Of a stretch of DNA of 64,000 nt, positions 36,927 through 45,569 are shown one piece after another (the first letter of the stretch is position 1; every line of letters begins with the position of its first letter). The stretch lies in the NCBI RefSeq assembly GCF_029714365.1, contig NZ_CP121661.1, positions 496,001-560,000 of the forward strand, given 5' to 3'. A model generated the notes under the pieces. The model was given only the letters and a program-made list of their open reading frames with translations. It was not told the origin of the DNA and did not search any database. This stretch comes from Sinorhizobium terangae (GTDB lineage Bacteria > Pseudomonadota > Alphaproteobacteria > Rhizobiales > Rhizobiaceae). Both the position numbers and the translations under genes were made by a program.

Positions 36927-36975
36927 TCCAGGCCGGCCGCAGCGCTCCCACATAGCTGGCGGAGGCCGGCCTGGA
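36927..36975. repeat. subterminal hairpin in the RIT left end
   Basis: Perfect 12-bp arms TCCAGGCCGGCC (36927-36938) and GGCCGGCCTGGA (36964-36975) around a 25-nt loop. It could be a recombinase-binding or regulatory structure before the first recombinase gene. Confidence 0.7.
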
Positions 36976-37051
36976 GAGTGCCGGGCAGCTCTAGCACCTC
37001 CCGTTGACGCGGGCTCCCCGGGTGGGGGTCCGGGGGAGGGTTGAACAAGCT

Positions 37052-38460
37052 GTGGATACTGTCGTTGCGTCATCAAGCATCACGATCGAGGAGCGGAGGG
37101 CTGCTGACGGCCTCGACGCCTATGTTCCGCGAATCCTGCGAGGCGGTGCGCTCTACGATCCCAATGTTGATCGCTTCTTCCTCAATCTGCCCCTCAATGG
37201 CGTCCGCTCACGTCATTCCCTTCGCGCCTACGGCTACGACATCGCTGTTTGGCTACGCTTCCTTGCCGATGCCCGCGACAAGATGGTCTGGGAAGCCGAT
37301 CGGGAAGACGTCGAGGCCTTCCATCGCATCCGCAGAAGGGGCGAGCCCGGAAGCCGGATCTCGGCGGCATCATGGAACCGGTCGGTCGCGGCAATAGACA
37401 AGCTTTATGAGTGGGGCGTGCGTGAGGGACTTCTGTCTTCCAGCCCATTTTCGCATCGGGAGGTCTGGCGTCGTAATCGCACGCGGGGCCAAGGCCAGAT
37501 TGTCGCGCGCAACGATGCATTCGAACGGCGCGTAAAGCGAACGGACATCCGTTTCGTCACGCTTGAGGATTTCCGAAGATTTCGGGATGTAGGACTGCGT
37601 GGCCTTACTCCGGATGGAGCGGAACGGCCTGGAGCTCGCGACAGGAACGGGCTTCGCAACGCGCTGTTTGCGGACATGCTGGTGGTACCGGCTTGAGGCT
37701 CGAAGAGGCATCGTTTCTCTTGGCCTTCGAAGTCGACGCTTTGCCGGCGTCCGGTTCCTCGATCCGTCAGACATGGTTCAATCTGCCCGCAGGTCTCACC
37801 AAAGGCGAGCGAGGGCGGGCGGTCCTTGTTCCTGACGGGTTGCTTCAGCGGCTCCGGACCTACATTCGTGTGGAACGCGCGCATGCCTTGGCAAAGTTCA
37901 AGGCCCGTCAAGGTTGGAGTTTGATAGAGCGGCCGATCTTTATCCGCCGGCCGGTCGCCGGCCCGGCCAGCCTTGTGCTAGCCGACGGACGAACTGTTCC
38001 GCTGGAGGTCTTCTCGCCGGACGAACGGGAGCGTCTCGTCATCTGTGATCCGGACAATGCACCCGCCGAGCCGGCAGTGCTATGGCTGACCGAGGTTGGT
38101 CAGCCGGTGCGCCCAAACTCCTGGGAGGTGGCGTTCGCCCGTGCCTGCCGTCGCTGCCAGGCGAACGGATCTCCGATCGACATCAGCCCACATCAACTTC
38201 GGCACACCTTTGCGGTCCATATGCTGGCGATGCTGATCCAGCGCCAGCTCGAAGGCAGATCCTCGGCGATCTCCGCCGGACCCGCGGAAGGTTACCGCAG
38301 ACTGCTCGGAGATCCTCTTCAGCAGGTGCAGCGGCTTCTCGGGCATGCGAGCCTTGAGACCACTTCCCTCTACCTCGACCATATCGCCACGCGCGCAGAC
38401 ACCGTCGATACCGCCGTCGCCGAACTGCTCGCGCTGCTGCCAAGCGGAGGCCGGCTATGA
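37052..38460 (+). pseudogene. RIT recombinase 1 (tyrosine recombinase), frameshifted
   Basis: Two adjoining frames make one recombinase of about 470 residues. The first (to the stop at 37694-37696) holds the N-terminal SAM-like DNA-binding domain (VRSRHSLRAYGYDIAVWLRF). It runs to FADMLVV, where the family would continue TGLR. The second frame resumes LRLEEASFLLAF and contains HQLRHTFAVHML, LLGHASLETTSLYLDH with the His and Tyr catalytic residues. One missing base near 37686 explains the break. Start uncertain: GTG at 37052 is the best guess (GGGGGAGGG lies 13 bases upstream). The stop overlaps the next gene (ATGA). Confidence 0.82.
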
Positions 38461-40259
38461 GCACCCGTCCTCGCAAGGGTCAGCCCGTCGCGTTCAGTCG
38501 CGAACTCGCCGTCCCTCCACCGGTGGCGGCAGAGGCGATATCGGGTCTGCGATTTAACATTCAGACGCAAGATGGCGGCGAGGTTCTGGTTGACTACGCT
38601 CATCTGACGCCGCGCTGGCTCGCACTTGCGTTCGCCGGTGCGCTGCGGCGACTTGCCGGTCTCGGCGGGCGCCTGTCCGTCAGATCGACTGTGGCGGCCT
38701 ACGCCCGCATCCTGCCGCTGTTTTTCGCCTATATGACAGAGACGGAGGACGTGCCCAATGCTCCGGAACTCCTTCAGGCGCGCCACATCGATGGCTTCGA
38801 AGCCTGGTTGGCGGTAAAGGGCAAGTCGCCCATCCACCTGCTGACGATCCTGACGAAGGTCATCGTGGCTTTGCGAGAGGTTGCCTCTGAAGGAACGATC
38901 ACCTTTTCCGACGCGCTGCGCGACCGGCTGGCCTATACGACGTTGAGGCCAATACCCTCGTCGCGTCCCCGCGATGCATACAGCCCCTACATTGCGAGTC
39001 AGCTTCGCGATGCAGCTCGTGCGGATATCGGGCGTATCTTCCAACGGTTTCGCGAGCCCAGGCCGGTTGCCACAGACTCCGATCTAAAGGTCCTGGAAGA
39101 CAGCGTACATACGCACATCGATGCGAGAGGCATTCTCCTTCATACCGATCGCAAATATAAAGCTCTTCTGCACGCCCGAAGGGTTCGAGGTCTCTCGTCG
39201 GAGAACTTCTGTCATCAGCTTCACGAATGGCACTATCTAACCTCGCACGACGTCATTCCGCTGACGGTGTTTCTGGCGCTCGAGACCGGTCTGGAGATCG
39301 AGTGCTGCAAAACCTTGACCGTCGATTGTCTCCAGAACTCGGCAAACGGAACGGTGGAGATTGCCTATATCAAACGCCGAGCCCGTGGCGCTGAGTACAA
39401 GACGCTTCGGGTGCGCGACGGCAGTCCACGCACGCCAGGTGGCCTCATCCGCCAAATCGTCGCCATGACGGCAACTGCCCGTCGACACCGGCCAAGCGAC
39501 TGCCTTTGGCTGCATTACGGATCCGGTGGACTAAAATCCGGGCTAAAGCATCCGCAGCATCTCATCGATGGGTGGACGACAAAGCACAATATTCTCGATG
39601 ACGATGGGCACCCGCTCCATCTGGCGCTTTCACACCTTCGCAAGACGCACAAGGCGCTCTGGTATTTGAAGACCGAAGGGCACATGACGCGCTTTGCCGT
39701 CGGTCATACGCGGGAGGTGGCTGCGCGGCACTACGCTGATGTTCCGGCACTGCGCCCCCTACACGAGACCGTCATCGCCGATGCCTTCACCGAGGCGGTC
39801 GCATCGGCCTTGTCGCCGATCATTCTGACACCAGAGAAGGAGGATGCCTGGCGGAGCGATCCGGTCACTGCCTCAGCCGCCGCTCCGGCGGGAAGTGACC
39901 CGATTTCTCTGCTCGATGGAGAACAGGATATCTGGCTGGCCAGCTGCGGCGGTTTCTTTTCCAGCCCCCATGGCGAACCCGGATCGCCTTGCTCTCTGCC
40001 GTTCTGGGGCTGCCTCGAGTGTCCGAACGCGGTCATCACCGCCCGCAAGCTCCCCGCCATCCTATCCTTCCTTGGGTTCCTCGAAGATCAGCGCCGTTCG
40101 CTTTCCGCCAATCACTGGGCGATGAAGTTCGCGGCCGCGCATGCCCGCATCACCAGGCAGATCTTGCCGGCCTTTTCTGCGGTGACGGTTGCCGAAGCTC
40201 GTAGTCTGCTCGCGCACGAGCCGGTTTCAGTCTACCTGCCGCCGGAGGCGTTACTTTGA
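38457..40259 (+). CDS. RIT recombinase 2 (tyrosine recombinase)
   Basis: 600 residues, start ATG overlapping the previous stop. Tyrosine-recombinase signatures late in the protein: LSHLRKTHKALWYL (HxxR region) and VGHTREVAARHYADV with His and nucleophile Tyr. At the place of the first catalytic Arg it reads LETGLEIECCKTL, with Glu where Arg is usual. That may be normal for the middle member of the trio or may reflect reduced activity. A C-terminal Cys-containing segment (LPFWGCLECPNAV) resembles zinc-binding tails of Tn554-like TnpB proteins. Confidence 0.85.
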   Translation: MSTRPRKGQPVAFSRELAVPPPVAAEAISGLRFNIQTQDGGEVLVDYAHLTPRWLALAFAGALRRLAGLGGRLSVRSTVAAYARILPLFFAYMTETEDVPNAPELLQARHIDGFEAWLAVKGKSPIHLLTILTKVIVALREVASEGTITFSDALRDRLAYTTLRPIPSSRPRDAYSPYIASQLRDAARADIGRIFQRFREPRPVATDSDLKVLEDSVHTHIDARGILLHTDRKYKALLHARRVRGLSSENFCHQLHEWHYLTSHDVIPLTVFLALETGLEIECCKTLTVDCLQNSANGTVEIAYIKRRARGAEYKTLRVRDGSPRTPGGLIRQIVAMTATARRHRPSDCLWLHYGSGGLKSGLKHPQHLIDGWTTKHNILDDDGHPLHLALSHLRKTHKALWYLKTEGHMTRFAVGHTREVAARHYADVPALRPLHETVIADAFTEAVASALSPIILTPEKEDAWRSDPVTASAAAPAGSDPISLLDGEQDIWLASCGGFFSSPHGEPGSPCSLPFWGCLECPNAVITARKLPAILSFLGFLEDQRRSLSANHWAMKFAAAHARITRQILPAFSAVTVAEARSLLAHEPVSVYLPPEALL

Positions 40260-42409
40260 AGACCGCACGTTCCCCTTACGCCGCCACCGCGGTCGCGGAC
40301 GATCGCCCGGTGCTGGCAACAGCGCCGCTGCATGCTGGCTTCGACAGGTCCTCTCTGTCGCGATATAGCGATGCTCGATGGGATTTGGGACCTGCGGTTT
40401 TTCGGGAGAATGCGCGCCGCTCCGATACCAGGGTGGACTTTGATTCCATTGACGACCCAGACATTGCGGCGGCCATTCGCGACTATCTCTACGTGCGTCT
40501 GAACACGGACCTGCCTGGCTACAAAATGCGTGCGCCTCCGGTGAGCGTGCGCCGCCTCTTTCGTTTCGCTCTGAACTTTTTCAATTTCGTCAAGGACGAT
40601 CGCGGAGTCTGTGATCTGCGCCATGTTGATCAGGCGTTGCTCGACCGCTTCGCCAAATCTCTCCGCGACGGACGGCGGCCGATCATCGTCACGCAGTGGT
40701 TGGGGATCGTTTTCGACCTCTATGCCTTCCGTAACCACCTATCCGTGGCGAAGCTGTCCTTCGAGCCATGGCACGGTCGCAGGCCCGCCGAGGTTGCGGG
40801 TTATCGTTTCTCCGTCGAGGAGAACCGGACGCCCCGTATCCCCGAGGACATCATCCGGCCCCTTCTTGCCTGGTCGCTCAAATACGTCACAGTGTTCGCA
40901 CCCGACATTCTCGCCGCGCGCAACGAACTGCGAATGCTCGAAGAGCATCACGCGATGTTGATCGCCGAAGACGCGCTGGCACATCGCAATGAACGGCGGG
41001 CCCGCCGCAAAGCCCGCCTGATTGCCTACCTCGACGAACGCCGCAAGCAGGGCCGTGGTGTCCCCGCCTGGCCGGTCAGGATCGGCGGACGATTTTCATC
41101 AGCCGGATCGGAGCCGCCCTTGAACTGGCAGCTCATCTATCTGCATGCCGGCGCCGATGCCAACCTTCGGCGACCTCTCGATGAACGCCCCGGCGATGGT
41201 GCCCGCCAGATCGTCGAAGCTGCGGTCCACGAGCTCGGGACCGAGGTCGGCGGAATGGATACGCCGATTTCTATCGATCCCGACACCGGCAATCCCTGGC
41301 GGGCCCGGTTCGACGCAAGAGCACTCGCGGTGGAGGAGCGGATGCTGCAGGCCGCCTGTTATATCGTCTGCTCCTATCTGACCGGCATGCGCGACAGCGA
41401 GGTCCAGGCCATGCGGCCCGGCTGCCTCTCTGTCACCCGCACCGAGGACGGCCTGATCGACAGGCATCGAGTAAGGTCAGTTGCCTATAAGGGGAAGGAA
41501 ACGCGTGGCGACGAGGCCGAGTGGATTACCATTGCGCCCGTCGCGGCCGCGATCGCGGTGCTCGAACAGCTCATCATGCGATCCGTCGAACGCCGCGGTA
41601 CTGAGACGCTCTGGCCGGTTCTCTTTATTGCACGGGCACGCAAGCATACTCTCTCGACAGACATCGTGACCCGACTGAACCAGTTTCGCGATCATCTGAA
41701 TGAACGCTTCGGAACCGCAGGCGAGCCGGTCGTTCCGGCCGGCCCCAATGGGCGCCCGTGGCAACTGACGACACGTCAGTTTCGCCGGACGATTGCCTGG
41801 CACATCGCCAATCGGCCCTTCGGAACGATTGCCGGCATGATCCAATACAAACACGTCTCCGTCGCGGCCTTTGAAGGTTATGCGGGTTCGAGCCGCTCAG
41901 GCTTCCGTGCCGAAGTCGAGACGGAACGTCGTCTCGGGCAGATGGACGACATACTCACCTATTTCGATGAACGGCAACTCGGAGCAGGTCTCTTCGGCCC
42001 TGCTGCAGGGCGGATCGGCAGATCGCTGGACGCCGCAGCGGCCGAGCTTCAACCGCTTCCAGGCATCATCGCCGACCGTGGTCGCCTCCGCGTCCTGCTG
42101 GCGGACACGGCACGAACACTCCACGTCGGCGTGCTGGCCGACTGCTTCTTCGACCCTGCCACCGCTGTCTGTCTCCGCCACGCCGCCTCAGGCGACCAGA
42201 TCGCTCCGATGATCTCGTTGTGCGAACCGTCCCGATGCCCGAACGCCTGCATCACAACGCGCCATCGTCCCGCATGGGCGGATGCCGCGGAGAACGCCAG
42301 GGCAATCCTCAAGGAAAAGAGGCTGTCGGAACTGCAGCGGCTTGCCGTGGGCAAAGACCTGCAACGGATCGAGAAGATCTTATCCGATATCGAGGTAATG
42401 TGCGGCTGA
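40256..42409 (+). CDS. RIT recombinase 3 (tyrosine recombinase)
   Basis: 717 residues; the start is a TTG overlapping the stop of recombinase 2 (TTGA), so translation is coupled. Catalytic Arg in SYLTGMRDSEVQAM, then RQFRRTIAWHIA, and KHVSVAAFEGYAGSS with His and Tyr. The C-terminus has a CEPSRCPNACIT motif resembling that of recombinase 2. The largest of the trio, as usual for RIT elements. Confidence 0.85.
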   Translation: MKTARSPYAATAVADDRPVLATAPLHAGFDRSSLSRYSDARWDLGPAVFRENARRSDTRVDFDSIDDPDIAAAIRDYLYVRLNTDLPGYKMRAPPVSVRRLFRFALNFFNFVKDDRGVCDLRHVDQALLDRFAKSLRDGRRPIIVTQWLGIVFDLYAFRNHLSVAKLSFEPWHGRRPAEVAGYRFSVEENRTPRIPEDIIRPLLAWSLKYVTVFAPDILAARNELRMLEEHHAMLIAEDALAHRNERRARRKARLIAYLDERRKQGRGVPAWPVRIGGRFSSAGSEPPLNWQLIYLHAGADANLRRPLDERPGDGARQIVEAAVHELGTEVGGMDTPISIDPDTGNPWRARFDARALAVEERMLQAACYIVCSYLTGMRDSEVQAMRPGCLSVTRTEDGLIDRHRVRSVAYKGKETRGDEAEWITIAPVAAAIAVLEQLIMRSVERRGTETLWPVLFIARARKHTLSTDIVTRLNQFRDHLNERFGTAGEPVVPAGPNGRPWQLTTRQFRRTIAWHIANRPFGTIAGMIQYKHVSVAAFEGYAGSSRSGFRAEVETERRLGQMDDILTYFDERQLGAGLFGPAAGRIGRSLDAAAAELQPLPGIIADRGRLRVLLADTARTLHVGVLADCFFDPATAVCLRHAASGDQIAPMISLCEPSRCPNACITTRHRPAWADAAENARAILKEKRLSELQRLAVGKDLQRIEKILSDIEVMCG

Positions 42410-42494
42410 CCTCCTAGAAATACGGTCGCGCCCCCTGGTCGGGGTCGCGGGTTCTCTTCTTTCTGCCGTCCCATTCTACGGCTGCTCAGCCCGC

Positions 42495-42605
42495 GTCAAG
42501 GACGAGCGTGGGCCCCCGGTTTTATCTCCGCTCCGGTTCCCTTCGCTCCGACAAAACCGGCACCCCACTCGCCGGCGCTGCCGGTCGCGTTCCGCGATCC
42601 CTGAC
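42495..42605 (+). repeat. structured leader motif, copy 2
   Basis: GTCAAGGACGAGCG at 42495 pairs with TCCCTGAC at 42598-42605 (one mismatch). The right arm is preceded by GGTCGCGTTCCGCG, which recurs in copy 3. It lies in front of the small gene at 42661. Confidence 0.55.
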
Positions 42606-42660
42606 ACACGCTTCGTGCGCACGTGGCCTCGTTGACGTCATCAAAAGGAGACGATCAACA

Positions 42661-42834
42661 TGACCACTATCGATCAAATCAACGAATTACGCGCCGAGCT
42701 TCGGAGCTGCTATTTCACCAAGGAAGAACGCGCCGCGGCCGAAGCCGAACTGGCGGCCTTGATTGCGCAGGAGCAAGCTGCGGCCGAGCAGTTCGCGCGT
42801 GACATCCAAGCCTTCGCCGCTGACCTCGAATGAG
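42661..42834 (+). CDS. small helical protein, paralog of the interrupted gene
   Basis: 57 residues beginning MTTIDQINELRAELRSCYFT, ribosome-binding site AAAGGAGACG. Highly charged and alanine/glutamate-rich, probably a single long helix or helical hairpin (AAAEAELAALIAQEQAAAEQ). It resembles the 56-codon gene split by the RIT element (MTIEQHIEELRA...). It lies inside the element between recombinase 3 and the right end. Function unknown. Confidence 0.75.
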
Positions 42835-42901
42835 GTCGGCGACGAAACGAGAGGACTTACCCCTCTCGATTTTTCCGCCACTGAGATTCAACTTTTCATT
42901 T

Positions 42902-42915
42902 GACTGTCAGGATAA
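42902..42915 (-). repeat. RIT right inverted end
   Basis: GACTGTCAGGATAA; inverted copy of the left end at 36858-36871. Confidence 0.85.
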
Positions 42916-43050
42916 CGGCTGGAGCTGCGTAACGCCGTCGACGCTGACGCGCGTCGGCAGATCGAGGCCGAACTTGAACTCGCCCGGGCTGAACGCGAGG
43001 TGATCTCGGCCGAGCAGGACGGCCGTGTCAGCGCCGAGCCTCCGTTCTGA
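42916..43050 (+). pseudogene. interrupted small gene, 3' fragment
   Basis: 44 codons plus stop in frame with the 5' fragment at 36822-36857 once the RIT element is removed (continuing RLELRNAVDADARRQIEAEL). Helical and charged like the paralog at 42661. Confidence 0.82.
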
Positions 43051-43382
43051 CGGAGGCTTATCTCCATGTCCGTGCGCCTGGCCAGCCGGATCGAGCGGCC
43101 CCCCGCCTGTCAGGGGTTTCACCTCTCGACACTCCCCGCCGGCTCGCGCCGGGAAGCGGTCGCGTCCCCTTCAAGTTCGCGGGGCTCTTTCTCTGACCTC
43201 CTATTTTACTCCAGCAAATCCGGCGTCAAGGACGGCGCGGTCTCCCCCAGTTTTTCTGCCGCCGCGTTGCACTGTGCTTCAGAAAAGTAGGTTCCCCCGC
43301 TTGCAAGTCGCGTTCCGCGATCCTTGACCCCTCTTTGCCACGGAGTGGCCGATCTCGGTCATCAAGATGAAGGAGATCACAT
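43051..43382 (+). other. leader region of the gene at 43383
   Basis: About 330 bp, non-coding, containing the third structured leader motif and ending in AAGGAGAT before the ATG. Confidence 0.5.
43225..43328 (+). repeat. structured leader motif, copy 3
   Basis: GTCAAGGAC (43225-43233) is fully complementary to the GTCCTTGAC-like arm GATCCTTGAC ending at 43328. CGCGTTCCGCGA precedes the right arm as in copy 2. Confidence 0.6.
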
Positions 43383-43874
43383 ATGACAACGGATCAGGAC
43401 CTTACCATCCTCGCCAGGCTTTCCGGTTTCCGGCTCCTCGTTCTCGCAAACCGCTTCGGCTGCGATACCGACGTCTCGCGAGAGCTCCATGACCGACTGA
43501 TCGAAGGGCTTCAGGCGGCAACTGCTCGCGTCCGGACTATCATGGCATTGGAGCGGAACGTTCTCACCGGAGAGGACGAGTTCGCCAAATATCAGTTGGA
43601 AGGCGAAACCGAGATTTTCGGGCGTTTTGCCATCAATCTCATGGACGATCTCGAGATCGATTTCCACACCCATGAGTACCGCATCAATGGCGGCAGCTGG
43701 ATAAACGCTCTGACGGCAGACTATAGCGGTACCGACCTCGACTACCCGGAGCTGGTCACGCTTACCGAGGAAGAGCTCGGCTCATTGGCACCGATCATCA
43801 AGGATATTACGCGGGAAACCGGGATTGTCGTACATGCGGCGCGCGCCGTCGGCGCTCGATGGGCGGGATCCTGA
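43383..43874 (+). CDS. conserved hypothetical plasmid protein
   Basis: 163 residues, strong ribosome-binding site AAGGAGAT. It begins MTTDQDLTILARLSGFRLLV. Acidic overall, with VTLTEEELGSLAPIIKDITR toward the C-terminus; no named domain recognised. Preceded by the third structured leader, so it belongs with the small leader-bearing genes of this block. Confidence 0.65.
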   Translation: MTTDQDLTILARLSGFRLLVLANRFGCDTDVSRELHDRLIEGLQAATARVRTIMALERNVLTGEDEFAKYQLEGETEIFGRFAINLMDDLEIDFHTHEYRINGGSWINALTADYSGTDLDYPELVTLTEEELGSLAPIIKDITRETGIVVHAARAVGARWAGS

Positions 43875-44253
43875 TCGGGGTCCTCGCGGTGCGGTCTCGG
43901 TCGCGGATTACACACGCACTCTCGGGCCAACACACTCGCCCATACACCTGGGGTCGATGGCGCCGAGCATTGACGTATCCGATTACAATGCCAAGTCGAG
44001 TAGCCGCGGTCGCAGTGATAGCGATCGGTTGCGCCTCTCCTTTTGACGCTGCTGTCATCTGCATCGGGGATGTTTCAGCCCTTTCGTCACGACGCAACCT
44101 GCCACCGCCAGAATTTTCCCCGCCGCGTTGCGGCTCCTCGCGGAGCCAGAATTCAGGCAGCGCCAGGTCCTTCACGTCATCTCGGCCTTTCGGGTGCATC
44201 CCTCCTCCGGTGTGCAGCCAATCCCTCGATGACCGCATTTCGAAAGGAGATCC
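43875..44253. other. non-coding leader before the small gene at 44254
   Basis: About 380 bp with no credible frame. GC-rich inverted blocks (for example CCGCGTTGCGG and CCTCGCGG) resemble those in other leaders of this region. Ends in AAAGGAGA at 44243-44250. Confidence 0.4.
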
Positions 44254-44430
44254 ATCACGCAACAGCTCGCTCAATTCCTCGCTGCCACCGGGCGCCGGCT
44301 TCACGTCCTCGGCAAGGTGATCAGCCACTTGTTCCGCAGGGGAAAGCTCGGCCTAGACGTGCCCATCAAGATCCCGCTGTTTGTCGAGATCGAAGTGTCC
44401 TTCGAGACCGACTGGAGGCGGCGCCGATGA
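44254..44430 (+). CDS. small protein with apparent ATC start codon
   Basis: A 58-residue frame (TQQLAQFLAATGRRLHVLGK after the first codon, ending SFETDWRRRR) stands directly behind an excellent AAAGGAGA site. At the expected start position the codon is ATC, not ATG/GTG/TTG. Either ATC is used inefficiently, the codon has mutated, or there is a sequencing error. The next in-frame candidate is a GTG 21 codons later. Basic C-terminus, no named family. Confidence 0.55.
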   Translation: MTQQLAQFLAATGRRLHVLGKVISHLFRRGKLGLDVPIKIPLFVEIEVSFETDWRRRR

Positions 44431-44441
44431 TGCGCTTTCGC

Positions 44442-44470
44442 GGCCCGCTTCGGCGGGCCATTAATTATTT
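44442..44470 (+). terminator. hairpin with TTCG loop after the small gene
   Basis: GGCCCGC and GCGGGCC arms closing a TTCG tetraloop, then ATTAATTATTT. The tail is only partly T-rich. Confidence 0.55.
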
Positions 44471-44722
44471 CGGCACGGAAGCTCGCGGACGATAGCCGCG
44501 TTTTCGTTTCTGCCTGAGTAGATGGAGAAACAGCTGCACCGCATCTTCTTCCCGGTCGAAATGATGGATCATTTGCTGACCCGAGGCACCGATGCGCCCC
44601 CACCGCCGCGTCAAACAGGCATCGCCGAACAAAGTCGGCTCAATCGACATGGCATAATAACGGGCCATGTTCTTCGAGGTGTCCGTTCGTTCGACGTAGA
44701 GCTGATAGGGCTGCGCGATCAT
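44465..44722 (-). CDS. WGR domain protein
   Basis: 85 residues from the ATG at 44722; an in-frame GTG at 44764 is an alternative. It is essentially one WGR domain: YQLYVERTDTSKNMARYYAM, then CLTRRWGRIGASGQQMIHHF with the Trp-Gly-Arg triplet, and EEDAVQLFLHLLRQKRKRGY. WGR domains bind nucleic acids in PARPs and DNA-repair-related proteins; stand-alone copies are common on rhizobial plasmids and of unknown function. Confidence 0.82.
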   Translation of the reverse strand: MIAQPYQLYVERTDTSKNMARYYAMSIEPTLFGDACLTRRWGRIGASGQQMIHHFDREEDAVQLFLHLLRQKRKRGYRPRASVPK

Positions 44723-44827
44723 ACCGACAGAATCGGAGATTTTCCCGCCGGCGTCCAACGACACTTATGAATCGGTCGTCAGTGATCGATTCACAACGGT
44801 GATGAGTTGGCGCCTGAACAGTTGGGC

Positions 44828-44905
44828 CTAGATCAAGTTCTGGCCGCCATCTATGCGGATCGTCTGGCCGGTCGTGAAGTCACTTCCCATGACGTCCCGT
44901 TGCTG
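44828..44905 (-). pseudogene. short-chain dehydrogenase C-terminal scrap
   Basis: The minus strand reads GSDFTTGQTIRIDGGQNLI then stop, the classic last residues of SDR oxidoreductases. About 25 codons only. It overlaps the 3' end of the HAD gene in another frame. Confidence 0.6.
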
Positions 44906-45569
44906 AATCTCCTGGTTTATCGCCCAGTCCCAGGAGACACAGCGCGTCATCAAGAGAGTCGACCTGATGGTGAGCGAGCCGTTCCCGGCTCGGCGTCATG
45001 TCAGGCACCTGGATGACCGTCGATATTCCCGCGGCGATCGCTGAGCGTACGCCAAGATCACTGTCATCAAGCGCGACACAAAGCTCGGGGGAAAGGCCCA
45101 GCCGGTGGGCGCCCTCGATATATACATGGGGCGCCGGCTTTCCTCGGCTGACCTGATCGACCCCAACCACAGCATTGACCCGATCGAAGAGACCCGCTCG
45201 CCTGAGCTTCCACTCCGCTTTCGCCGTCACACTGTTCGTCGCAATCGAGCGAGGAAGGCCATGGGCGTCGAGGGCATCGAAGAACCTGTGAACGCCTGGT
45301 CGAAGCGGCATCTCGTCCTGCATGTGGCGATCGATGATCCCGTTCCACGCCTCCTCCAACGCAACACTGTCGAGATACGCACCGAGTTCATGGTTGATAA
45401 GGCGGGTGGCTTCATCATGGTCAAGCCCGACAAGCCGATGAAAGAAACCCTGCTCAACAGCGTAGCCGAATTCTCGCAGGACCTCGGGACCTGTTTGCGC
45501 CTGCAGGCGCTCGGTGTCCAAAAGCAGCCCGTCCAGGTCGAGAACAACGCCTGCAAATGTCAAAGCCAT
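44880..45569 (-). CDS. HAD-superfamily phosphatase, subfamily IA
   Basis: 229 residues. Motif I VVLDLDGLLLDT (nucleophile Asp and acid/base Asp), motif II SIATNSVT, motif III Lys in RGKPAPHVYIEGA, motif IV CVALDDSDLGVRSA: all catalytic residues present. A helical cap of type 1 lies between motifs I and II. Likely a small-molecule phosphatase such as a phosphoglycolate- or sugar-phosphate phosphatase; the substrate is unknown. The last ~14 residues (after LLGLG) are read out of frame from SDR debris, so the C-terminus is altered, probably harmlessly. Confidence 0.82.
   Translation of the reverse strand: MALTFAGVVLDLDGLLLDTERLQAQTGPEVLREFGYAVEQGFFHRLVGLDHDEATRLINHELGAYLDSVALEEAWNGIIDRHMQDEMPLRPGVHRFFDALDAHGLPRSIATNSVTAKAEWKLRRAGLFDRVNAVVGVDQVSRGKPAPHVYIEGAHRLGLSPELCVALDDSDLGVRSAIAAGISTVIQVPDMTPSRERLAHHQVDSLDDALCLLGLGDKPGDSATGRHGK

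Larger units (their letters stand above)
36858..42915. mobile_element. RIT (recombinase-in-trio) element
   Basis: 6,058 bp bounded by 14-bp inverted repeats, TTATCTTGACAGTC on the left and GACTGTCAGGATAA on the right (one mismatch). It carries three overlapping tyrosine-recombinase genes in the same direction, the defining content of RIT elements, plus a small gene near its right end. Both junctions fall inside a small gene whose frame is restored by exact removal. No target duplication is seen, as expected for tyrosine recombinases. The first recombinase gene is frameshifted, so the element may now be immobile. Confidence 0.9.
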
